Assembly (NCBI GenBank): GCA_028717055.1 | Contig: JAQUOO010000032.1 | Span: forward strand, 1-11,807 | Origin: Candidatus Omnitrophota bacterium | Lineage (GTDB): Bacteria > Omnitrophota > Gorgyraeia > Gygaellales > Profunditerraquicolaceae | Direction: 5' to 3' | Length of the DNA: 11,807 bases | Part shown: positions 5,908-11,807 of the stretch, piece after piece | How the letters are laid out: every line of letters begins with the position of its first letter | Numbering within the stretch: position 1 is the stretch's first letter | Position numbers and translations under genes: made by a program | Notes under the pieces: generated by a model | The model's input: the letters and a program-made list of their open reading frames with translations, nothing else | What the model was told of the DNA's origin: nothing | Databases searched by the model: none

Positions 5908-5998
5908 CTATTATTTACCTGCCCACTCTTTGGCTACCCTTGCAACACACGACCTGCTCTCGCAACTAAAATATAATTTGACTATGGAAATTTGAGAC
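5908..5998. other. Intergenic stretch between the TPR gene and the wHTH promoter
   Basis: This 91-bp stretch follows the TPR gene's TAA. I see no convincing terminator hairpin and no RNA gene. It holds a block (about 5918-5967) that looks richer in G+C than its flanks. On the minus strand that block is open for 28 codons, ending CVARVAKEWAGK and a TAA, with no start codon or Shine-Dalgarno. I do not call it a gene. Confidence 0.5.
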
Positions 5999-8428
5999 TT
6001 ACTTTACAAACGCCTTAAGCTGATTAATCCGTTCTTCGGCGTATTTAGATTCAGGCAAATCCAGACTGGATATTTTTGAATAAACCTTCATTGCTTCCTG
6101 ATAGTTACCTTTATCTTCATAAGCCCTGCCCAACCTGAAAAGAGCCGCAATAGTAATCGTATCGCTTGCTTCCGGCGATTTGGTCACTTCTATATACTCC
6201 TTAATCGCATCATCAATATTGCCCTTGGCTTCTTCAACCTCGGCTATTTTAAAGTGCAGCCCCGGCTGGTCTTTAGAAAACGCCCCATTCAAGCTGTTGC
6301 GGTAATAATCCAAAGCTTTATTATAATCTCCGGTTTTAAGGAACAGTTCGGCCAGGGCAAAGTATGCTTTTGACCTGATATCCGTTTTATTGGAACTAAC
6401 GGCTTTTGTAAAACAATCCAGCGCTTCTTTGTTTTTTGCTCCATCTATGTAAGCAAGGCCTAAAGCGTAATAGGCATCTGGCAATAAACTGCTTTTGGGA
6501 AAATCCTGAATAAGAGAAAGAAAATAGCGGGCTGCCAAATCAAATTCTTTATGCTGATAATAGTAAATCCCCAACCACCATATAATATCGGGAGTAAAGC
6601 TGGAATCGGGGTATTTTGAACGCAGGGCCTTGAACTTCGCCAGCGCTTCTTCATTCTTACCCATTTGATACAAAGAATCCGCCTGTCCATATTCGGCTTT
6701 CTGAATCAGCTCAATATCACCCGCTCCTAATCTGGAAACTTCTTTGAATGCCTGAGCAGCCGAAACATAATCTTTCAAATTATAGAAGCTGTTGCCTAAT
6801 AGATACAAGGCTTTAGGCCTTATTTCGCTGCCGCTAAAATCATCCTGAAACCTTTTAAGAGCAATCTTGACCGAGTTATAATCCTGTTTGCTGAAATAAG
6901 CCAAACCGAGCGTATAAACAGCATCATCAAGAAAATTGGAAGAAGGGAATCTTTTTTCCAGCGTTTTGAGGCTTGAAATCCCCTCTTCTATCTTAGCGTC
7001 TTTCAGATAAACCGAACCTAACTGGTATAAAACATAATCGCTACAGGAAGAATCCGGATACCTATTCAAGAAAATATTATATGTTTCCTGCGCCTTCCCA
7101 TAGTCTCCTTCCTCCTGATACGCGTCCCCTATCTGGCAAAGGGCGTTAATTTTAAACGTATCATCGCAACCCGAATCAACAACCTTCCTAAATTCTTCTA
7201 CGGCTTCCCTAACTTTGCCTTCATTCAATAATGATTTGCCCAAGCTATAATATAATTTATCCACAGCCTGCCCTGCGCCCTTATCTCTCGGATTGATTCT
7301 AGCCAAGGCCTGGCGATAGGATTTTGAAGCTTCGGAATAATCCGCTAAACCATACTCGGCATCCGCTTTGCCCATCAGCCCCTGAAGAATGATCAAAGGG
7401 TCCTTTGCCAAACCCAGCAATTCTTCATATGATTTCTTGGCCTGATTTATGCGGTTAGTTTCCATCAATAACATAGCTTTGCCCAGCAAAAAGATTTCCC
7501 GGTTTCGTTTATCCAGGCTCTCCTGCTTTATCCCCGAAAAAATATCTTCGGCATCTTTATACCGCTTTAGTTTAAGATACGCCCAACCTAAATCAAGCTT
7601 AGCCAAAGCGTTTAGTTTATCATCCGGATTGCCGGACAAAACTTTGGAATATGCCTCTACCGAACCGATAAAATTCCCCAAATAATAGTTAGCCTCGCCT
7701 AAATAAAAATAAAGATAGGACACTTTAAGGGTATCTTTGGAAAACTCCTTGAGCGCCAGGCCGATTTTATCGATTAAAGAAGAATAATCCTTCAGGTTAT
7801 ACAGACATTCTATGATTTTAAGCGCAGCATCCTTACTTTGAGGTTCTCTGGGGTATTTTTTATTCAAGGCAGTAAAAAAATGCAACGCTTCTTTAAATCT
7901 CTGCTCCTGGAACAAACACCATCCCAAAGAATAATACGCGATTGGCGCATAAGAAGAAGCGGGAAATTCTTTTATAATCTTGTCGTAGTAGGAAATCGCC
8001 GCCGGATAATCGTTTTTCTTGAAATTGACTTCGGCAATCCAGTAATAAAGGCTGTCTTTTATGGATTTGGCTGCAGGACTTTCCAATAGTTCAGTAAATT
8101 TATCCAAGGAAAGGGCTAATTTGTCCTGATGAAAATAGCATTCGCCAATCAACAGATTCGCTTCAATTTTCCGGGAAGAATCCGGATAATTCTTCAGAAA
8201 GCGCCCTAACAACCCAAGGCTTACTTCATAGTAACCATCCTCATAGGCTTTTTGGGCCATAAAAATAGTTTCTTCCTCTTTAGCTGGCTCATCAGCGTAA
8301 GATAAATGACAAATACCAAAATTCAAAGCACAAAATAATGACAAAACACAAAGCACAAAGGACAAAACTTTAATTTTGATATTTGACATTTGGACTTTGG
8401 ATTTATTTTGGATTTTGAATTTTGTCAT
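5999..8428 (-). CDS. Exported tetratricopeptide-repeat protein
   Basis: An 809-residue protein. After a signal peptide (about 1-45; hydrophobic core LSFVLCVLSLFCALNF, likely type I cleavage after LSYA), it consists almost wholly of tetratricopeptide repeats of about 34-39 residues. Examples are AISYYDKIIKEFPASSYAPI, AQETYNIFLNRYPDSSCSDY and AARYFLSLIQDFPKSSLLPD. The frequent helix-FP-S-helix spacing resembles BamD, CpoB/YbgF and related periplasmic TPR scaffolds, so a periplasmic or outer-membrane-facing assembly platform is likely. No enzymatic domain, lipobox or other domain is seen. The ATG at 8428 lies 13 nt after the uvrA stop; a GAGG lies 11 nt before it, rather far. An internal ATG at codon 14 would give a more normal signal peptide but has no Shine-Dalgarno. 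Residues 1-41 are encoded by an A/T-rich palindromic repeat. The partner is unknown; the pilus genes downstream are only a hint. Confidence 0.85.
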   Translation of the reverse strand: MTKFKIQNKSKVQMSNIKIKVLSFVLCVLSLFCALNFGICHLSYADEPAKEEETIFMAQKAYEDGYYEVSLGLLGRFLKNYPDSSRKIEANLLIGECYFHQDKLALSLDKFTELLESPAAKSIKDSLYYWIAEVNFKKNDYPAAISYYDKIIKEFPASSYAPIAYYSLGWCLFQEQRFKEALHFFTALNKKYPREPQSKDAALKIIECLYNLKDYSSLIDKIGLALKEFSKDTLKVSYLYFYLGEANYYLGNFIGSVEAYSKVLSGNPDDKLNALAKLDLGWAYLKLKRYKDAEDIFSGIKQESLDKRNREIFLLGKAMLLMETNRINQAKKSYEELLGLAKDPLIILQGLMGKADAEYGLADYSEASKSYRQALARINPRDKGAGQAVDKLYYSLGKSLLNEGKVREAVEEFRKVVDSGCDDTFKINALCQIGDAYQEEGDYGKAQETYNIFLNRYPDSSCSDYVLYQLGSVYLKDAKIEEGISSLKTLEKRFPSSNFLDDAVYTLGLAYFSKQDYNSVKIALKRFQDDFSGSEIRPKALYLLGNSFYNLKDYVSAAQAFKEVSRLGAGDIELIQKAEYGQADSLYQMGKNEEALAKFKALRSKYPDSSFTPDIIWWLGIYYYQHKEFDLAARYFLSLIQDFPKSSLLPDAYYALGLAYIDGAKNKEALDCFTKAVSSNKTDIRSKAYFALAELFLKTGDYNKALDYYRNSLNGAFSKDQPGLHFKIAEVEEAKGNIDDAIKEYIEVTKSPEASDTITIAALFRLGRAYEDKGNYQEAMKVYSKISSLDLPESKYAEERINQLKAFVK

Positions 8429-8436
8429 TTGTCATT
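8305..8436. repeat. 132-bp imperfect palindromic A/T-rich repeat
   Basis: The two 66-bp halves, 8305-8370 and 8371-8436, are imperfect reverse complements; I counted 47 of 66 matching positions by hand. The ends match perfectly (AATGACAAAT and ATTTGTCATT). The element is made of short A-runs separated by C/G triplets such as CAC, GAC and TCC. It fills the uvrA-TPR junction and supplies the TPR gene's start codon and most of its signal peptide. Such palindromic elements are, to my recollection, dispersed in some candidate-phylum genomes, but only one copy lies in this window. Confidence 0.75.
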
Positions 8437-8441
8437 AAACC

Positions 8442-11231
8442 TCATTGTTCTTCAAAATATTTCCTAAGATATTTTCCTGTATACGATCTTTGATTCTTAA
8501 TGAGTTCTTCGGGGCTAGCGGAAGCAATCAATTCTCCTCCTTTATCTCCGCCTTCCGGGCCCAAATCAATAACAAAATCTGCGCTTTTAATCACTTCTAA
8601 ATTATGCTCAATGACAATAACGGTATTGCCTTTATCGACCAGCCTCTGCAAGACATCAATCAGTTTGGCTACGTCGGCAAAATGCAGCCCCGTAGTCGGC
8701 TCATCAAGAATATAAAGAGTATTGCCTGTCGCGCGCTTGCTTAATTCACTGGAAAGCTTGATTCTCTGGGCCTCTCCTCCGGAAAGAGTTGTCGCGGATT
8801 GGCCAAGCTGAATGTAGCCTAAACCAACATCATATAAATAAGCGAGCGGATTATGTATTTTTGGAATGTTATTGAACACTTCCAGCGCTTCTTCTACGGT
8901 CATCTCCAATACATCAGAAATAGATTTACCCTTATATTTTACAGCTAAGGTCGCCTCGTTAAACCTCAAGCCTTTACATATATCGCATTTGACATACACA
9001 TCCGGCAAGAAATGCATTTCAATCTTCTTAATACCATCGCCCATACAAGCTTCGCAACGCCCGCCTTTGACATTAAAAGAGAACCTGCCGGGTTTATACC
9101 CGCGGACCCTGGCTTCAGGAAGCTGGCTAAAAATATCGCGGATACAGCCAAAGACCCCGGTGTAAGTAGCCGGGTTTGACCGGGGCGTCCTTCCTATCGG
9201 AGACTGATCCACGACAATCACTTTATCAATAAACTCCACCCCGGAAATTTTCCTGAATGACCCGGGTTTTTCTTTGGATTTATAAAGTTTTTGAGCCAAA
9301 GCCCTGAATAATATATCGTCAATAAGAGTAGACTTGCCTGAACCGGACACTCCGGTAACTCCGATAAAGGTGCCCAAAGGAAACTTTACATCGATATCCT
9401 TAAGGTTATGCTCCCGGGCGCCTTTTATCTCCAGAAAATTCTTGTCCTGCCAGCTTCTTCTTGCTTTAGGTAAATCTATTTTTAATTCCCTGCGCAGGTA
9501 TTTGGCGGTTAATGATTTATTATCCTTGAGCAGATCATCTTTTGTCCCGGAAAAAATCACTTCTCCTCCGGCCCGGCCGGCTCCGGGGCCCAAATCCACA
9601 ACGTAATCAGCATTGAGTATGGTTGATTCATCATGTTCAACCACAAGTAAAGTATTCCCCAAATCCCTTAATGACTTAAGGGTATCCAACAGCTTATCGT
9701 TATCCCGCTGATGCAGGCCGATACTTGGCTCATCCAAAACATACAAAACTCCGACTAAGCCCGAACCGACCTGAGTAGCCAGGCGGATTCTCTGCGCTTC
9801 TCCTCCGGATAAAGTCGCGCTTTTCCTATCCAGAGTAAGATAATCCAAACCCACATCGATGCAGAATTGCAATTTTTGGGTTATTTCTTTCAAAGCCTGA
9901 TGGGCAATTAGCTTTTCTTTAGGGCTTAGCGCCAAATTACTGAAAAAATTATACGCTTCTTTAATGGACATTTGAGTAACTTCCCAGATATTCTTTTTAT
10001 TGATCCTGACTGCCAAACTTTCTTTTTTAAGACGAGCTCCTTTACACACGGGACAGGCTGTGCTTGACATGAACCTGGATATCTCTTCCTTCAAATAGTC
10101 GCTATCGGATTCACGGAATAACCTCTCTAAATGCGGAATCACTCCTTCATACGGCTTGCTGCCAATAATCTCTTCGGAACCATAAAGTATCGCGCGCTGG
10201 TTTTCTTTGGATAATTTATTAAAGGACGCGTCTAAGTCAAAACGTAATTCCCCGGCCAGTTCCCGGATAAGCCAACGGTAATAAAGAATATAACCCCTGC
10301 CCCCTCTTTTCCACGGGCTGATGGCCCCTTCATTTATGGATTTACTCCGGTCAGGGATAACCAAATCCGGATCGAATTTAATCTTTGTCCCTAAACCATT
10401 ACATTCGAGGCAGGCGCCATACGGAGAGTTAAATGAGAAAATGCGCGGTTCGATTTCAGCGTAATTTATTCCGCATTTGGAACAGGCGTATTGTTCGCTA
10501 AAAACCATATCCTCTTTAGCGCTTATTATTACAATTCCCTTGCCCACCTTCAACGCTGTTTCAACCGAATCAGTCAACCGGTTTTTGACGCCTGCCTTAA
10601 GAGTGAGCCGGTCAACTACAACTTCTATATTATGCGTTTTGTATTTGGCTAACTTTAAATCCAGGGGCAATTCATAAACCTTCCCATCAACACGCGCCCG
10701 GACAAATCCTGATTTTTGAATTCCGCTAAATACCTCTTTATACTCACCCTTTCTTCCCCTGACAAGCGGAGCAAGTATCAGGATATCCGTCTGCGCAGGT
10801 AAAGATAAAATTCTTTCAATGATTTCCTGCGAACTTTGCCTTTCTATTGGGAAGCCGCACTGATAACAGAATATCCTTCCAATCCTGGCAAAAAGCAATC
10901 TCAAGTAATCGTAAATTTCCGTCTGGGTCGCTACCGTCGAACGGGGGTTGCTTCCGGCAGCTCTCTGCTCAATGGCTATCGTAGGAGACAAACCGGAAAT
11001 ATATTCTATATCCGGCTTCTGAAGCTGCTCCAAGAACTGGCGGGCATAGCTGGAGAGGCTTTCAACGAACCTGCGCTGGCCCTCAGCATAAACAGTATCG
11101 AAAGCAAGGCTGGATTTACCCGAGCCGGATAAACCAGTAACTACTATAAGCTTATTACGGGGCAGCTTTAAGCTTATGTTCTTAAGATTGTGCTCTTTGG
11201 CTCCGCGAATATCGATAAATTCACTCTGCAT
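8442..11231 (-). CDS. uvrA: UvrA, excinuclease ABC subunit A
   Basis: The damage-recognition ATPase of nucleotide excision repair; in the family it dimerises, binds UvrB and loads it at DNA lesions in the cytoplasm. All hallmarks are present in 929 residues, close to the usual 940. The first Walker A is GLSGSGKS at 33-40. A first zinc module has Cys pairs CSKC near 249 and CLEC near 275. The first ABC signature LSGGEAQRIRLA is near 475, with LDEPSIGLH near 500. The second Walker A GVSGSGKST is near 628. The essential zinc finger has CEAC near 725 and CDIC near 748. The second signature LSGGEAQRIKLS is near 818, with LDEPTTGLH near 840. The ATG lies 7 nt after the upstream membrane-protein stop without a clear Shine-Dalgarno, suggesting coupling. 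I see no LexA-type box. No sign of truncation or frameshift. Neighbours have no evident repair role. Confidence 0.98.
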   Translation of the reverse strand: MQSEFIDIRGAKEHNLKNISLKLPRNKLIVVTGLSGSGKSSLAFDTVYAEGQRRFVESLSSYARQFLEQLQKPDIEYISGLSPTIAIEQRAAGSNPRSTVATQTEIYDYLRLLFARIGRIFCYQCGFPIERQSSQEIIERILSLPAQTDILILAPLVRGRKGEYKEVFSGIQKSGFVRARVDGKVYELPLDLKLAKYKTHNIEVVVDRLTLKAGVKNRLTDSVETALKVGKGIVIISAKEDMVFSEQYACSKCGINYAEIEPRIFSFNSPYGACLECNGLGTKIKFDPDLVIPDRSKSINEGAISPWKRGGRGYILYYRWLIRELAGELRFDLDASFNKLSKENQRAILYGSEEIIGSKPYEGVIPHLERLFRESDSDYLKEEISRFMSSTACPVCKGARLKKESLAVRINKKNIWEVTQMSIKEAYNFFSNLALSPKEKLIAHQALKEITQKLQFCIDVGLDYLTLDRKSATLSGGEAQRIRLATQVGSGLVGVLYVLDEPSIGLHQRDNDKLLDTLKSLRDLGNTLLVVEHDESTILNADYVVDLGPGAGRAGGEVIFSGTKDDLLKDNKSLTAKYLRRELKIDLPKARRSWQDKNFLEIKGAREHNLKDIDVKFPLGTFIGVTGVSGSGKSTLIDDILFRALAQKLYKSKEKPGSFRKISGVEFIDKVIVVDQSPIGRTPRSNPATYTGVFGCIRDIFSQLPEARVRGYKPGRFSFNVKGGRCEACMGDGIKKIEMHFLPDVYVKCDICKGLRFNEATLAVKYKGKSISDVLEMTVEEALEVFNNIPKIHNPLAYLYDVGLGYIQLGQSATTLSGGEAQRIKLSSELSKRATGNTLYILDEPTTGLHFADVAKLIDVLQRLVDKGNTVIVIEHNLEVIKSADFVIDLGPEGGDKGGELIASASPEELIKNQRSYTGKYLRKYFEEQ

Positions 11232-11238
11232 TATATTG

Positions 11239-11807
11239 TTATTTAAAAGGAATTAAGTGCTGGGCCTTAAATAGAAAAAAACTCACCGGGTCATATATGC
11301 TGCCCCGGATGAATAAATGGTAGAAGTTAAGGCAATCGAAAAAAGCAAGTGTTATCGTCAAAATAAGAACCATACTAACTGCCGAGCGGCCGAGGAATTT
11401 ATTAGCAATGGTATTTAACATAAGCAGCGAAAATAAACGTAACGGCATATCCAAAATCATTACGTAGCGCAAATTCTTGGTAAAAAAATCGAATAGGATA
11501 AAACTGGACACGAATATAACCGCAAAATAAACGACTAGCTCATTGTTTTCCTGGTTCAGGAAAAAACAAAAAATAAAACCGGTTGCCAGGATGACAATCC
11601 AGGGAGAAAGAAGCATATAATCGATCAGGTAACGGTACCACGGGCCGGAGCCGAACGAAATCGCGTAAGAATTGGCCTGCGGAGAACTTAAAATTATCCT
11701 TACAGTATTGAATATAAATGGCAGGCATCCTAAAAGCGCATAAACCGAAAGAGCGATAAACGGCGGAAGCAATAATGCCGCTAAGAAATATTTAGCGCTG
11801 ATTTCAT
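11239..11807 (-). CDS. Polytopic membrane protein, probable GT39-like glycosyltransferase, C-terminal part (partial)
   Basis: The reading frame is open to the right edge of the window (last visible residues EISAKYFLAALLLPP), so this is the 3' part of a longer gene; about 189 codons are present. It has around five hydrophobic segments: ALLLPPFIALSVYALLGCLP, LLSPWIVILATGFIFCFFL, VVYFAVIFVSSFILF, MPLRLFSLLMLNTI and VSMVLILTITLAFF. The KNLRYVMILDMPLRL segment resembles the Arg-Tyr motif in the C-terminal membrane region of GT39 / PMT_2 glycosyltransferases, which move sugars from a polyprenyl-phosphate carrier at the periplasmic face. The catalytic N-terminal Asp residues would lie outside the window, so the activity cannot be checked. 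It ends 7 nt before uvrA and is probably co-transcribed with it. Confidence 0.6.
   Translation of the reverse strand, partial: EISAKYFLAALLLPPFIALSVYALLGCLPFIFNTVRIILSSPQANSYAISFGSGPWYRYLIDYMLLSPWIVILATGFIFCFFLNQENNELVVYFAVIFVSSFILFDFFTKNLRYVMILDMPLRLFSLLMLNTIANKFLGRSAVSMVLILTITLAFFDCLNFYHLFIRGSIYDPVSFFLFKAQHLIPFK

Noticed and set aside
5915..5998. A 28-codon open frame on the minus strand after the TPR gene, ending CVARVAKEWAGK and TAA, in a block that looks richer in G+C
   Set aside because: It has no start codon or Shine-Dalgarno and is bounded upstream by a stop in the same frame. It may be a gene remnant or repeat fragment, but nothing here proves it.
8966..9151. Second minus-strand frame inside uvrA
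   Set aside because: An out-of-frame shadow within the highly conserved zinc-finger region of uvrA.

Overview
Every gene I can support in this window lies on the minus strand, so the region reads from right to left. It looks like a fragment of a moderately AT-rich genome of a diderm (two-membrane) bacterium. The evidence for two membranes is an outer-membrane secretin with a PilP/GspC-like partner. A candidate-phylum lineage such as Omnitrophota is my best guess. That guess rests on gene style (compact pilus operon, PilM-PilN fusion, long TPR proteins) and on a palindromic A/T-rich repeat of a kind I associate with such genomes. It is an inference, not a demonstrated assignment.

Layout from right to left: the 3' end of a polytopic membrane protein, probably a GT39-like glycosyltransferase (11807-11239); full-length uvrA (11231-8442); an exported 809-residue TPR protein (8428-5999), whose start and signal peptide lie inside a 132-bp imperfect palindrome; then a short intergenic region with a sigma70-type promoter. 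That promoter serves a two-gene unit of a small winged-helix protein (5862-5656) and a PilX/GspK-like pseudopilin (5663-5208), which ends at a strong hairpin terminator (5120-5140). A second strong promoter (TTGACA, 17 nt, TTTAAT) then starts the main operon: a 74-residue excisionase/BldC-like helix-turn-helix protein (5001-4777), a PilM-PilN fusion (4777-3230), PilO (3228-2710), a PilP-like protein (2705-2121), a PilQ/GspD-type secretin (2110-509), and the N-terminal part of a PilB/GspE ATPase (494-1) that runs off the left edge.

The operon encodes the alignment subcomplex of a type IV pilus or type II secretion machine. PilM-N and PilO form the inner-membrane platform, the PilP-like protein links it to the outer-membrane secretin, and PilB/GspE powers pilin or pseudopilin assembly. 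Genes are very tightly packed, with overlaps or gaps of 1 to 14 nt.

The most interesting non-coding structure is upstream of the HTH gene: a 10-bp direct repeat next to a T8/A8 tract and the -35 box, followed by a leader hairpin that contains the Shine-Dalgarno of the HTH gene. I saw no tRNA, rRNA, CRISPR array, insertion sequence or phage gene. No wholly new system is evident. The findings are regulatory and evolutionary oddities around a recognisable pilus/secretion operon.
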